Under the pieces are notes generated by a model. It was not told where the DNA came from and did no database searches. It saw nothing but the letters and a program-made list of their open reading frames with translations. The position numbers and the translations under genes were made by a program. A DNA stretch of 64,000 nucleotides from Elusimicrobiota bacterium (GTDB lineage: Bacteria; Elusimicrobiota; Elusimicrobia; UBA1565; UBA9628): positions 109,061 through 173,060 of the forward strand of contig JAHFCF010000002.1 in NCBI GenBank assembly GCA_023249645.1. Direction: 5' to 3'. Within the stretch, counting starts at the first letter, position 1, and each line of letters starts with the position of its first letter. Shown in pieces: positions 8,150 through 16,968 of this stretch.

Positions 8150-8860
8150 ATGCAGACGGCATTGAAAAACAACAAAAAAATGGACAGATTCAGGCATCGG
8201 TCCTCTTCTATCGCAGCCGCGGGCGTGCTGCTCGCCTGCATCCTCTGCGCCCACGCCATCGTGCCCAATCCGAGGTCCATCGATCTCACTCCGCCGGCGC
8301 GGCTCGTCGTTGCCGTGCCGCAGCCGAGCCCGGCCTACCGCTACACGTTCCGCCATCTCCTCTCCCATCCCAAGATCACGGATCATTATGACGCCATCAT
8401 CCTGCGCGAAGCCAAGAAGCATCACATGGATCCAAGGCTCGTCAAAGCCATCATCGCGGCTGAATCGGAATTCGACATGAAAGCCCTTTCCCCGCGAGGC
8501 GCCCGGGGCCTCATGCAGGTCCTGCCGATCACCGCTGATGAGATGAAAATGCCTCGCCAAGCCCTTCAAACCCCGGAAGGCAACATCGCCATCGGCACGG
8601 CTTATCTGGAGCTCCTCTTTAAGACGGCCTGGCGGCAGAATCGATTCCACGCCATGGATTACGCCGACGCGCCGCCCTGGCTCATCCAGCGCATCATCGC
8701 CGCCTACAACGCCGGGCCCAGCTCCCTGCACCGCGACCATTGGGTGCGCCAGACCCGCGGCTACGTCAAGAAGGTCCTGCTCTTCTACCAGTCCGACGTC
8801 GCGACGCTGCGGCCCGCTTCCCGATGGAATTTCCTCGGGCAGCTGGCCTCAAACCCTTGA
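8150..8860 (+). CDS. Lytic transglycosylase, SLT family
   Basis: 236-aa exported murein hydrolase. After a short basic leader and a membrane or signal segment (SIAAAGVLLACILCAHAI), an SLT domain begins near residue 80: HHMDPRLVKAIIAAESEFD with the catalytic glutamate, SPRGARGLMQVLP, then IIAAYNAGPSS. It would cleave the MurNAc-GlcNAc bond to form 1,6-anhydro products in the periplasm. The ATG at 8150 is preferred because a -10-like box ends six bases before it. Its last 95 bases overlap the convergent flavokinase gene. Confidence 0.87.
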   Translation: MQTALKNNKKMDRFRHRSSSIAAAGVLLACILCAHAIVPNPRSIDLTPPARLVVAVPQPSPAYRYTFRHLLSHPKITDHYDAIILREAKKHHMDPRLVKAIIAAESEFDMKALSPRGARGLMQVLPITADEMKMPRQALQTPEGNIAIGTAYLELLFKTAWRQNRFHAMDYADAPPWLIQRIIAAYNAGPSSLHRDHWVRQTRGYVKKVLLFYQSDVATLRPASRWNFLGQLASNP

Positions 8861-9209
8861 CTGCCGCGCAGTCCTTGCGGATCTGTTCCACGAGTTCATC
8901 CAGCGTGTCAAAACGTTTCTCATCCCTCAGCTTCTTGATGAAGCGGACCTCCATCTGCTCTCCGTAGAGGTCATCCTTGAATCCCGGGACATGGACCTCC
9001 ACCCAGACCGCGTTCGAAGGCCCCAAGGTCGGGCGCACGCCCACGTTGCAGAGCGCCGGACGGGCTTTTCCTCCCCAGACAGCCTCGGCGAGATAGACCC
9101 CGAAGGGGGGGAGGTCTTTTTTGGGGATATGGATATTGGCGGTCGCAAAGCCCAGACGCCGACCCAGACCCAAGCCCGGCACCACGAGACCCGAGACTGA
9201 AGTGATCAT
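8766..9209 (-). CDS. ribF: Riboflavin kinase domain protein (RibF lacking the FAD synthetase half)
   Basis: 147-aa protein corresponding to the C-terminal flavokinase domain of RibF: GLGLGRRLGFATANI, PPFGVYLAE, NVGVRPTLG, WVEVHVPGFKDDLYG and LRDEKRFDTLDELVEQIRKDC. It would phosphorylate riboflavin to FMN. Bacterial RibF is normally about 300 aa with an N-terminal FMN adenylyltransferase domain, and that half is absent. The ATG overlaps the truB TGA (ATGA), so there is no room for it. The frame continues past the usual family end for about 35 basic residues, antisense to the transglycosylase 3' end, suggesting loss of the ancestral stop. Confidence 0.8.
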   Translation of the reverse strand: MITSVSGLVVPGLGLGRRLGFATANIHIPKKDLPPFGVYLAEAVWGGKARPALCNVGVRPTLGPSNAVWVEVHVPGFKDDLYGEQMEVRFIKKLRDEKRFDTLDELVEQIRKDCAAVKGLRPAARGNSIGKRAAASRRRTGRRAGPS

Positions 9210-9931
9210 GAGACAGGCGCGGCAGCGAGATCCTTGCTCCAACGAGCCAAGGAAGAGGCAAAAAGCCGCTGAAGTTCTTCGCCCCGGAGGGCTTTGAGCA
9301 TCCCCAGATCGAGAGCATCCTCCACCCGGAAATCCGCGATGCGCTCCCGGCGCAGGGTCAAGACCGTCGCGCCGCAGCCCAAGCGCCGCCCGACCAGCTC
9401 GGCCAAGGACCTCACATAGGTGCCGCTCGAGCAGGACAATCGATGCTCGAAATCCGGGCTCTCGAGAGCCAGCGCCTTCCAGGACAGGACCTGGCAGGTG
9501 CGTAGCTTGACTGGCACAGGTAAGCCAGCTCTGACGTATTTATAAAGCGGCCGGCCCTTGTGCTTGACCGCGGAATAAGCGGGCGCCGCCATCTCCTGCA
9601 CGCCGAGCAAAGAATCCAGGCACGCCTGCACGGCCGCCACGGTAAGGGAAGGGACTGATTTTTGCTCCAGGACTCGGCCCGTGATGTCTCCCGTGTCGGT
9701 GAGCACGCCCAGCCGGATCTTGCCGGCGTAGACCTTGTCCAAGCCCTGCAGACGGCCCTGCAGGCGCGTGCAGGGCCCCGCGAGTATGATCAGCAGCCCC
9801 GTAGCCAGAGGATCGAGTGTGCCGCAATGGCCGACCTTGGTCTGGCCGGGCAGCATGCGGCGCACCACCGCGACCGCGTCGTGAGAGGTCCAACCCTCGG
9901 GCTTGTCGAAGAGGAGAAGGCCCGACGTCAT
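9206..9931 (-). CDS. truB: tRNA pseudouridine(55) synthase
   Basis: 241 aa. Makes pseudouridine 55 in the T-loop of tRNAs. The catalytic aspartate is D40 in GHCGTLDPLATG. LLLFDKPEGWTSHD opens the protein, and SCSSGTYVRSLAELVG marks the second conserved block. A PUA-like C-terminal tail is short. It overlaps rbfA upstream (ATGA) and the flavokinase gene downstream, within the rimP-nusA-infB-rbfA-truB operon. Confidence 0.95.
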   Translation of the reverse strand: MTSGLLLFDKPEGWTSHDAVAVVRRMLPGQTKVGHCGTLDPLATGLLIILAGPCTRLQGRLQGLDKVYAGKIRLGVLTDTGDITGRVLEQKSVPSLTVAAVQACLDSLLGVQEMAAPAYSAVKHKGRPLYKYVRAGLPVPVKLRTCQVLSWKALALESPDFEHRLSCSSGTYVRSLAELVGRRLGCGATVLTLRRERIADFRVEDALDLGMLKALRGEELQRLFASSLARWSKDLAAAPVS

Positions 9932-10278
9932 TTCTCGCGTTCCTGCTCGATGCGGCCCAGGATCTTGTCCACCTGGGAGGCCCGGCGGGGGGTGTCGTCG
10001 AACTCGAAAATCAGGCGCGGGATGACCCGCAAAGAAAGCCTCTTGACCAGGAGATGATGCAGATAGGGCGCCGAGCGCGTCAGGGCCCGGGCCGTCATCG
10101 CTCGCTCCTTGGCGTTGCCCAGGACCGAATAGAAGACGATCACGGTCTTTCGGTCGGAGCTGAGATTGATGTCCGTCAGGGTCACGAGGCCCGAGATGCC
10201 CGGGTCCTTGACGTCGCGCAAGGCCTTCACGATCTCCGCGCGGAAAAGCTCCTTCAAGCGTTCGTCGCGGGAGAACAT
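9928..10278 (-). CDS. rbfA: 30S ribosome-binding factor A
   Basis: 116-aa KH-fold protein needed for late 16S rRNA maturation. Recognisable from RLKELFRAEIVKALRDVKDPGI, the strand pattern TDINLSSDRKTVIVFYSVLG, and RVIPRLIFEFDDTPRRASQVDKIL. Located between infB and truB, as in most bacteria; a 6-nt gap separates it from infB. Confidence 0.93.
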   Translation of the reverse strand: MFSRDERLKELFRAEIVKALRDVKDPGISGLVTLTDINLSSDRKTVIVFYSVLGNAKERAMTARALTRSAPYLHHLLVKRLSLRVIPRLIFEFDDTPRRASQVDKILGRIEQEREK

Positions 10279-10284
10279 GCGCGT

Positions 10285-12726
10285 TCAGCGGGCGCTTTCA
10301 AGGCGGCGCGTGCGGGTCTCTTTGACGTAGAACTCGAGCTCGTCGCCCTTCTCGAAAGCCTTGAAGCCCTCGAAATCCATGCCGCACTCAAGGCCCTTCT
10401 CCACTTCCTTGACGTCATCCTTGAAGCGCTTAAGCGTGGACACGCGGCCCTCGTAGGCGAGCACGCCGTTGCGGCGGATCTTCACCAAGCCCCCGCGCAC
10501 GACCTTGCCGTCGCGGACCATGCAGCCGGCGACCTTGCCGGCCTTGACCTTGAAGATCTCGCGCAGCTCGCCCTTGCCGACCACGACTTCCACGATCTCG
10601 GGGGCGAGCAGGCCCTCCAGGGCGGCCTTGATGTCCGCGATGAGGTCGTAGATGATCTCGTATTTGCGCACTTCGACGCCCTCGCGGGCCGCGAGTTCCG
10701 AGGCGCGCGACTCGATGTCGGAGTGGAACAGCAGCGTCACCGCGTCCGAGGCCGAGGCCAGGAGGATGTCCGACTCGTTCGCGTTGCCCACGTCCCCGCG
10801 GATGATGCGCACGCGGCATTCGGAGTTCGAGAGCGCCTCCAGCGAATCCTTGATGGCCTGCAGGGATCCCTGGACATCGGCTTTCAAGACGATGTTCAGA
10901 TCCTTCATGACCGCCTTGCCGCCGGTCGCGGCCAAGGCGCTCTTCAAGCCCACGAGCGTCATGTGGCGCTGATGGGCCAGGGTCTGTTCGCGGGCGATGA
11001 TGGAGCGGCGCTGCGCGATCTCGCGGGCCTGGCGGTCGTTTGAGACTACGTTGAAGACGTCGCCGGCCTGCGGGGTTTCGATGATGCCGAGAACCTCGAC
11101 GGGAGTCGAGGGGCCGGCCTCCAGGATGCGCTTGCCCGTGTCGTCATGCAGGGCCTTGACCTTGCCGTGGGCCAGGCCCGCCACGAAGGGATCTCCGGCC
11201 TTCAAAGTTCCGCCCTGGACCAGGACCGTGGCCACCACGCCCTTCTTGGGATCCAGACGAGCTTCCAGGACCACGCCGTAAGCGGGGCGATCCGGATTGG
11301 CCTTGAGATCCAGGATCTCGGCCTGCAGGGCCAGCATCTCCAAAAGCGTGTCGATGTGCAGCTTCATCTTGGCCGAAACGTCGACGAAGATGTTCTTGCC
11401 GCCCCATTCCTCGGGTTGGATGCCCCGCTGGGCGAGGTCCTGGCGGATCTTCTGCGGGTTGGCGCCCGGCAGGTCGATCTTGTTGACCGCGACCACGATG
11501 GGCACGTCGGCGGCCTTGGCGTGGTCGATGGCCTCGATGGTCTGCGGCATGACCCCGTCGGTCGCGGAGACCACGATGACCACGATGTCGGTGACCTTGG
11601 CTCCCCGCGCGCGCATAGCCGTGAAAGCCTCGTGGCCCGGCGTGTCGAGAAAGACGATGTCTCCCTTGGACGTGTGCGCGCGATAGGCGCCGATGTGCTG
11701 GGTGATGCCGCCCGATTCGCCTTCGGCGACGCGGGCGGAGCGGATGGCGTCCAAAAGCTTGGTCTTGCCGTGGTCCACATGGCCCATGACGGTCACGACA
11801 GGGGCCCGGGACTTCAGGGATTCCGGCTTCTCGGTCTCGGGACCGCCCGCCGCCTGGATCTCCTCTTCCTTGTACAGGGCGACGAAATCGAGCTCGAAGC
11901 CGAACTCGGCCGCGATGATGGCGGCTGATTCGCTCTCGAGGCGCTGGTTGATCGTGGCGAAGATGCCCAGGTTCATGAGCTTCTTGATGACATCGGAGGA
12001 CTTGATCTCCATCTTCTCGGCCAAGTCCCGCACGGTCATCATGCTGGAGACCTGGAGCTTCTTCAAGGACGGCTTGGGTGCCGCGGCTGCTGGAGCCGGG
12101 GTTGGCGAGGCCACAGACGGATGCACCACCACCACCGGCCTAGCCGGCATCTTGACAGGCTTGGGCCCATGCTTGGCGCCCGGCGGGATGGCCGGCCTGA
12201 AGGAGGATCTGGGAGGCGGAGGGCCTGTGCGCACGGAGGGGGACGGCGTCCGAACAGGCGCCTGCGGAGCAGGCGCCGCCGGTGCCGGCTTGGGAGCCGG
12301 CGCAGCAACGGAAGCCTGGGTTGGAACGGGCGGCGCTGCGAGGGTCGCAGGAGCGGCGGACACCGGCGTGGGCGCCGGTTCCACGGTCTTGGCCGGGGCC
12401 TGCGGTGCAGGCGCCGCCGGTGGCGGAGGCGGCTTGGGTAAAGAAGCTCCGGCCGCTAGACGCGTGACCGTGGGGCCTGTCGAACGGATGAGATTTTTCT
12501 TTTTGAAAAGGTCGAAGGCGGAGACCAGATGCTGCGAGGGGGGAGCGATGGAGCCCTTTTCCTGGGTGGGACGCTTCTCGGCCGCCGTCGCGCGAATGCC
12601 GGCGACAGCCTTTTTGGGCGACGCTGCCGGCTTAGGGGACTTCTGAGCGGGCGCAAGCTTGGCCGCCGGCTTGGGCTTGAGGGCTTTCGCAGGCTTAGCC
12701 GTCTTTCCCGCCTTTTTCTTCTCCAT
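10285..12726 (-). CDS. infB: Translation initiation factor IF-2
   Basis: 813 aa GTPase that brings initiator tRNA to the 30S subunit. The first roughly 250 residues are low-complexity Lys/Ala/Pro. An IF2_N helical domain follows ([19 protein letters not shown]), then the G domain with [16 protein letters not shown] and NKIDLPGAN, and domains II-IV to the end. The ATG at 12726 (MEKKKAGK) is chosen; upstream frame to 12777 runs into nusA. It starts 16 nt after the nusA stop without a clear ribosome site. Confidence 0.96.
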   Translation of the reverse strand: MEKKKAGKTAKPAKALKPKPAAKLAPAQKSPKPAASPKKAVAGIRATAAEKRPTQEKGSIAPPSQHLVSAFDLFKKKNLIRSTGPTVTRLAAGASLPKPPPPPAAPAPQAPAKTVEPAPTPVSAAPATLAAPPVPTQASVAAPAPKPAPAAPAPQAPVRTPSPSVRTGPPPPRSSFRPAIPPGAKHGPKPVKMPARPVVVVHPSVASPTPAPAAAAPKPSLKKLQVSSMMTVRDLAEKMEIKSSDVIKKLMNLGIFATINQRLESESAAIIAAEFGFELDFVALYKEEEIQAAGGPETEKPESLKSRAPVVTVMGHVDHGKTKLLDAIRSARVAEGESGGITQHIGAYRAHTSKGDIVFLDTPGHEAFTAMRARGAKVTDIVVIVVSATDGVMPQTIEAIDHAKAADVPIVVAVNKIDLPGANPQKIRQDLAQRGIQPEEWGGKNIFVDVSAKMKLHIDTLLEMLALQAEILDLKANPDRPAYGVVLEARLDPKKGVVATVLVQGGTLKAGDPFVAGLAHGKVKALHDDTGKRILEAGPSTPVEVLGIIETPQAGDVFNVVSNDRQAREIAQRRSIIAREQTLAHQRHMTLVGLKSALAATGGKAVMKDLNIVLKADVQGSLQAIKDSLEALSNSECRVRIIRGDVGNANESDILLASASDAVTLLFHSDIESRASELAAREGVEVRKYEIIYDLIADIKAALEGLLAPEIVEVVVGKGELREIFKVKAGKVAGCMVRDGKVVRGGLVKIRRNGVLAYEGRVSTLKRFKDDVKEVEKGLECGMDFEGFKAFEKGDELEFYVKETRTRRLESAR

Positions 12727-12742
12727 CCATGGATGATAGCAT

Positions 12743-13987
12743 TTATGCCTTGGACTCGTCCGGCGGCGCTGGCACATGCTTCTTCGCCGCGGCGATGATC
12801 TTGGCCGCGGTCTTCTCGCCGATCCCTTCCAAAGCCGTCAGTTCCTCGAGCGTGGCCTCGGCCAAGCGGGCCGGGTCCGAGAAACCGCCAGCCGCCAGGA
12901 CCTCCGCGGTCTTCTCGCCCACTCCTTCCAGGCCCCTCAGGCCGGCACTGCCGGCCGCAGGTGCAGGCTTGACCTCCAGGTCCCAGCCGGTCAAGCGGCA
13001 AGCCAGGCGGACGTTCTGACCGTCTTTTCCGATGGCCAGGCTCAGGTGCTCCTCGGTGACGAGCGCCTGGGCGCGCTTGTTGGCGGCATCCAGGATCCTC
13101 ACTTCGGCGACCTTGGCAGGAGCCAGGGAGTTGGCCAGGAACTTGGAGAGGTCCGCGTCGAAGGGAATGAGGTCGATGCGCTCGCCGGCCAGCTCGTTCA
13201 TGATGCTGCGGATGCGCGAGCCGCGCAGCCCCACGCAGGAGCCGACCGGGTCCACCTTGGGGTCATTGGACTTGACCAGGACCTTGGCACGGAAGCCCGG
13301 ATCGCGCACGACCTCGATGATCTCGACGATCTTCTCGACGATCTCCGGGACCTCCAGCTCGAAAAGGCGCTTGAGGAACAAGGGCGCCGCCCGCGAAAGG
13401 ACGACCTGGGGGCCGCGCTGGGCCCGGTCCACGCGCGAGATCAGCGCGCGCACGTTGGCGCCGATCGCGTAATGCTCGCGGCGGATCTGCTCGCGCGCGG
13501 GCAGGATCGCCTCAGCCTTGCCGATGTCGACGATGACGTTGCGCTCCTGGAAACGGTGCACGGAGCCGGAGATGATCTCGCCTTCCTTGGGTTTGAACTC
13601 GTCGTAAAGGGTGTCCCTCTCCTTCTCCCGGATCTTCTGGGCCAGGACCTGCTTGGCGGTCTGCGCGGCGATGCGGGCGAAATCCGTCACGGGCGCGGAC
13701 AGGCGCAGGTCGTCGCCGACGGTCGCGTTGGACTTCTCGCGCTTGGCATCGGCCAGAGAGATCTCAAGCTCGGCATTCGCCACGGTCTCCACCACGCGTT
13801 TGACCACGCAGGCCTTGAACTCCGCGGTCTCGGGATCGATGGACGCTTCGATGATCGCCTCCTCGCCCACGTGCTTGCGCAAGGAGCTCACGACCGCCTC
13901 CTCGATCATCTTAAGGATCTCGCCCTTGGGGAGGTTCTTCTCCCGTTCCAGCTGCTCCAAAGCCACCACCAGCTCTGATTTCGCCAT
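12743..13987 (-). CDS. nusA: Transcription termination/antitermination protein NusA
   Basis: 414 aa. N-terminal RNA polymerase-binding domain, S1 domain (EGEIISGSVHRFQERNVIVDIGKAEAILP in two parts), KH domains (KVDPVGSCVGLRGSRIRSI and LAIGKDGQNVRLA), and a C-terminal helix-hairpin-helix tail with two similar LEGIGEKTA repeats after residue 350. NusA modulates pausing and termination. Its operon leader carries a terminator-like hairpin (14461-14486), so it may control its own synthesis. Confidence 0.95.
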   Translation of the reverse strand: MAKSELVVALEQLEREKNLPKGEILKMIEEAVVSSLRKHVGEEAIIEASIDPETAEFKACVVKRVVETVANAELEISLADAKREKSNATVGDDLRLSAPVTDFARIAAQTAKQVLAQKIREKERDTLYDEFKPKEGEIISGSVHRFQERNVIVDIGKAEAILPAREQIRREHYAIGANVRALISRVDRAQRGPQVVLSRAAPLFLKRLFELEVPEIVEKIVEIIEVVRDPGFRAKVLVKSNDPKVDPVGSCVGLRGSRIRSIMNELAGERIDLIPFDADLSKFLANSLAPAKVAEVRILDAANKRAQALVTEEHLSLAIGKDGQNVRLACRLTGWDLEVKPAPAAGSAGLRGLEGVGEKTAEVLAAGGFSDPARLAEATLEELTALEGIGEKTAAKIIAAAKKHVPAPPDESKA

Positions 13988-13990
13988 GAC

Positions 13991-14446
13991 TTAAACCTCC
14001 GCCGAATCATCCAGCCGCGTCTCATCGATGCGGTCGAGAGAAAACGCCCAGCGCTTGCCTTCGCCTTCCACGATCACTTGGCCGTTCTCGAAGCCGCGCA
14101 GGATGCCCTTGAAGTTGCGCCGTCCTTCCTCGGGCAAACGCAGACGCAGCTTCACGGCCTTGCCGGAAAATCGGATGAAATCCTTCTCTTTTTTCACGAT
14201 CCGATCCAGCCCGGGAGACGACACCTCCAGGACGTAGGAACTCGGGATGGCGTTCGTCTCGTCAAGCAGGGCCCCCAAGCGGTTGGAGAGATGCTCGCAA
14301 TCGTCCAAGTTGATGCCGCCCTCCTTGTCCAAAAAGAAGCGCAGGATCTGCGAGCCGTGCTCGTTGCCGAATTCCACATGCACAAGCTCCGCCGCCTCCT
14401 GGCTGAGGAGGGGCTCGACCAGCTTCTCGATCTCTGAAATGTCCAT
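13991..14446 (-). CDS. rimP: Ribosome maturation factor RimP
   Basis: 151 aa. First gene of the operon, three bases before nusA. Family marks are LVHVEFGNEHGSQILRFFLDKEGGINLDDCEHLSNRLG, read in two blocks, and YVLEVSSPGLDR. It helps assemble the 30S subunit. A promoter with consensus hexamers and a hairpin leader precede the ATG. Confidence 0.94.
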   Translation of the reverse strand: MDISEIEKLVEPLLSQEAAELVHVEFGNEHGSQILRFFLDKEGGINLDDCEHLSNRLGALLDETNAIPSSYVLEVSSPGLDRIVKKEKDFIRFSGKAVKLRLRLPEEGRRNFKGILRGFENGQVIVEGEGKRWAFSLDRIDETRLDDSAEV

Positions 14447-14456
14447 TTTTGAGAAT

Positions 14457-14486
14457 AAAAAAAGTGGCTTTGCTGCTAGCCACTTT
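14457..14486 (-). terminator. Leader terminator/attenuator of the rimP-nusA operon
   Basis: On the minus strand a 9-bp perfect stem (AAAGTGGCT with AGCCACTTT, 8-nt loop) runs into a T-run at 14463-14457. It lies downstream of the promoter and 11 nt before the rimP ATG, where a terminator can only act as an attenuator of its own operon. Regulation by NusA is inference. Confidence 0.7.
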
Positions 14487-14508
14487 ATCTCCAGGCTGCG
14501 TTGAGATG

Positions 14509-14538
14509 ATTATATCATTCGACGGAAAAGCCTGTCAA
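14509..14538 (-). promoter_or_regulatory. Sigma70-type promoter of rimP operon
   Basis: Minus-strand TTGACA (14538-14533), 18-nt spacer, TATAAT (14514-14509). Both hexamers match consensus exactly. Transcription should begin near 14502, giving a leader of about 55 nt. The -35 box overlaps the 3' end of the neighbouring FAD dehydrogenase gene, so this operon is expressed separately from the upstream one. Confidence 0.8.
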
Positions 14539-15881
14539 ATGGACCTCGACTTCAGTATCCCTTCCGCGGCCAGAAGGCCCGTAGCCGCCGCGCCGACGAT
14601 GCCGCGCGAGTACCCCGAGGCGTCGCCGGCGAAATAGATCCCCGGCACGTTGCTTTCCAGAGAGGCCGTCGTCTTCACGCGGATGCCGTGGAACTTGATC
14701 TCCGGAGCGTAGAGCAGCGTGTGGTCCTGCGCCAGACCCGGGATCAGCTTATCGAGCCTGTCCAATCCCTCCAGGATCCCCGTGACAAACCGGTGGCCCA
14801 TGGCCATGCCGATGTCTCCCGGTGTGACGTCCTGCAGAGTGGGGGAAACGTAGCTGTGCGAGAGCCGATCGAATGTGCTGCGCCGGTTGCGGCGCAGATC
14901 GCCCAAACGCTGGATGATGGGCTTGCCTCCTCCCAGATAGGTCACCTGCTCAGCGAGCTTAGCCGCGTAGGTGTTCGCGTTCTTCAAGGGAGAAGTCAGG
15001 CGGCTCTTGATCAGAAAGGCGAAATTCGTATTGGGGCTTCTCGTGTGCTTGCGCGAATGGCCATTGACCAGGCTGTAGGTGTCGTAATCCTCGCGCGCGA
15101 CATAGCCGTAGGGGCAGGTGCAGAAGGTTCGGGCGATGTCCTCGTTCTTCAGGCGCACGCGCGCCTTGAAGTCCCAATTGACCGAGCAGGCGTACTCCAA
15201 GATCGAGGCCGGGACCTCCACGCGCACGCCGATGTCCACGGGGTTGTATTCATAGTCGATGCCCTGGCGCTCGACCACGGCCTCGATCCATTCGGCCCCG
15301 CTTCTTCCCGGGGCCACGATGATCCTGTCGCAGGCATGTTTTCCCGATGGCGTGCCAACGAATCCTTGCCCAAGCTCCGTCACATCCTCATGGACGATGC
15401 GCACCTTCCCATGGAAATCCTCAATGAGGGCGGCGATGACGTCCGGCAGCCTGTCGCTGCCCACATGGCTCTGATGCGCCGCGATGTACTCGATGCCGTG
15501 CTGGTTGGCCTGGGTCTGCAAGAGACGCGAATCCGCGGGCTTGTCCGCGTCGGCCTTCACCCCGTGATGGGCGAACAGGGCCTCCACATCCGAGACGAGC
15601 CTTTGGGTCTCGGGGATGCCGATGAGTTCCGGCAGATTGGTGCCGATGATCGTCGAGAACATAAGCTTGCCGTCGCTGAAAAGCCCAGCCCCGCCGATGC
15701 CGGAGGCGATGTTGCACGGCTTGCAGTTGACGCACTCCTTGCCTTGGGCGACCAGGCATTTCCTCGCGGCGATATCCCGGCCTTTCTCAAAAAGAACGAT
15801 CTCCATATCCTTGCCGGAACGGACCAGCTTGTGCGCGGCGAAAAGCCCGGCCGGTCCCGCTCCAACGATCGCGATCTTCAT
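14535..15881 (-). CDS. FAD-dependent dehydrogenase of the uncharacterised COG2509 type
   Basis: 448 aa. Starts with a dinucleotide-binding motif (MKIAIVGAGPAGLFAAHKL), then a Cys-rich stretch (KCLVAQGKECVNCKPCNIASGIGGAG) and a FAD-binding GDASGYSRGIVGAAATG near the end. This pattern fits a group of bacterial FAD-dependent oxidoreductases with no proven reaction. The ATG at 15881 overlaps the purA stop (ATGA), so it is the third gene of a purB-purA-FAD operon. The three or four clustered cysteines could bind a metal or form a redox centre; that is inference. Confidence 0.75.
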   Translation of the reverse strand: MKIAIVGAGPAGLFAAHKLVRSGKDMEIVLFEKGRDIAARKCLVAQGKECVNCKPCNIASGIGGAGLFSDGKLMFSTIIGTNLPELIGIPETQRLVSDVEALFAHHGVKADADKPADSRLLQTQANQHGIEYIAAHQSHVGSDRLPDVIAALIEDFHGKVRIVHEDVTELGQGFVGTPSGKHACDRIIVAPGRSGAEWIEAVVERQGIDYEYNPVDIGVRVEVPASILEYACSVNWDFKARVRLKNEDIARTFCTCPYGYVAREDYDTYSLVNGHSRKHTRSPNTNFAFLIKSRLTSPLKNANTYAAKLAEQVTYLGGGKPIIQRLGDLRRNRRSTFDRLSHSYVSPTLQDVTPGDIGMAMGHRFVTGILEGLDRLDKLIPGLAQDHTLLYAPEIKFHGIRVKTTASLESNVPGIYFAGDASGYSRGIVGAAATGLLAAEGILKSRSI

Positions 15882-16903
15882 GCTGATCTCAGATCCAAGA
15901 CATCCATCAAGCCCGGCCCATAAGAGACGAGTCCCACGCGGGGATAAGGATAGACCGCGCACAGTCTCTCGAGGATGGCCAAAAACTTCCCGGCCTCTCC
16001 CCGGAAGCTCTTCAAACCCTGAGAAAAATCAGCTCCCTCCATCAAGTCCGCATGGGTGATGGCGAGCTGGGTCGCCGAATTGATGGTGATGGCCTGGACG
16101 GCAGATCCCATCTCAAAACGGCCGACTCGCCGCAGCCGGCCGCTGACACTGCCGACCTCCCGGCCTGTCGTGTGATAGACGCCGAGCTTCTTCACATCCC
16201 TGAGCTCCTGGGAGACAGGCCCTGGCCCCACGCGGGTCACATAGGGCTTGAAGATGACATAGACATCGCCGGCGTATTTGGGCCCGAGGCCGGCCTCTCC
16301 CATGAAGGTCGAGGCGGTCGTGTCCCGGGAGGTGACATGGGGATATTCCCCATGCAGGTTGGAGAGCTTCATGCCCTGCGTGCCTTCCAGAAGAACGCGC
16401 CGACCCTTCTCCAGGGCCTTGTTCAAGACAGCGGGCACATCCTGGACGTATTTCTTGAGCCTCGGATGATCCTTGGCGAACCGCAGGGATTTGCGCTCGA
16501 TGCGTTCCACGACCGCGGCGCCCAACCCCGTGCCCACGCTGCCGATCTTGCCCATCATCCTCTTGTCGGATTTCTCGGCGAGCGTGTGGCGCGGCTCGAT
16601 GATGACCGCGTGAGGATCGATGATGAAACGATCCTGCGAGCCGGTCAGCTTGATCTCCTTCTCCAACCAATCCGGGATGATGTAGGTCCCGGCCCCCAAG
16701 ACGAGCTTGGTCTTCTTGTTCACGAAGCCGGAGGGGACCGTCTTCAAAGCATAGATGCGGCCTTCGAAAAAAACGGTGTGTCCGGCGTTCGGCCCGCCGA
16801 CGCGGACGGAATAATCGTAGTCGCCTTCATGGGCCAGATAGGCCGCGATCTTGCCCTTGCCCTCGTCTCCCGCCTGACCTCCCACGACAATATCAACAGG
16901 CAT
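15878..16903 (-). CDS. purA: Adenylosuccinate synthetase, short archaeal-like form
   Basis: 341 aa. Converts IMP, aspartate and GTP to adenylosuccinate. GGQAGDEGKGK at residues 8-18 keeps the catalytic D13, though alanine replaces the usual aromatic residue at position 11. H42 lies in GPNAGHT. LLEGTQG and HVTSRDTTAS are also present. Usual bacterial PurA is about 430 aa; this length matches the compact archaeal type. AAGGAG seven bases before the ATG supports the start. It follows purB and precedes the FAD protein with ATGA overlap. Confidence 0.88.
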   Translation of the reverse strand: MPVDIVVGGQAGDEGKGKIAAYLAHEGDYDYSVRVGGPNAGHTVFFEGRIYALKTVPSGFVNKKTKLVLGAGTYIIPDWLEKEIKLTGSQDRFIIDPHAVIIEPRHTLAEKSDKRMMGKIGSVGTGLGAAVVERIERKSLRFAKDHPRLKKYVQDVPAVLNKALEKGRRVLLEGTQGMKLSNLHGEYPHVTSRDTTASTFMGEAGLGPKYAGDVYVIFKPYVTRVGPGPVSQELRDVKKLGVYHTTGREVGSVSGRLRRVGRFEMGSAVQAITINSATQLAITHADLMEGADFSQGLKSFRGEAGKFLAILERLCAVYPYPRVGLVSYGPGLMDVLDLRSA

Positions 16904-16920
16904 TTGATGTCTCCTTTATA

Positions 16921-16968
16921 GGGTCAGGCCTTGAGTTTTGAGTCAACTCAAAACTCAAGGCCTGACCC
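16921..16968. repeat. 48-bp perfect palindrome embedding the purB stop codon
   Basis: Two 23-bp perfect arms starting GGGTCAGGCCTTGAG flank a 2-nt centre. The minus strand reads through the last residues of PurB (GSGLEF) and its TGA inside one arm. The GGGGTCAGGC edge is shared with the REP-like copies elsewhere in the window. It lies between purB and purA and could fold in the mRNA. Confidence 0.85.

Noticed and set aside
9817..11928. Long plus-strand frames over truB, rbfA and infB
   Set aside because: Opposite to well-conserved genes; Asp/His/Gly/Leu-rich translations are shadows caused by high GC at third positions.
15878..16903. PurZ (diaminopurine synthesis) instead of PurA
   Set aside because: The short length fits, but the catalytic aspartate in GDEGKGK is intact and the gene is in an operon with purB; no phage genes are nearby.
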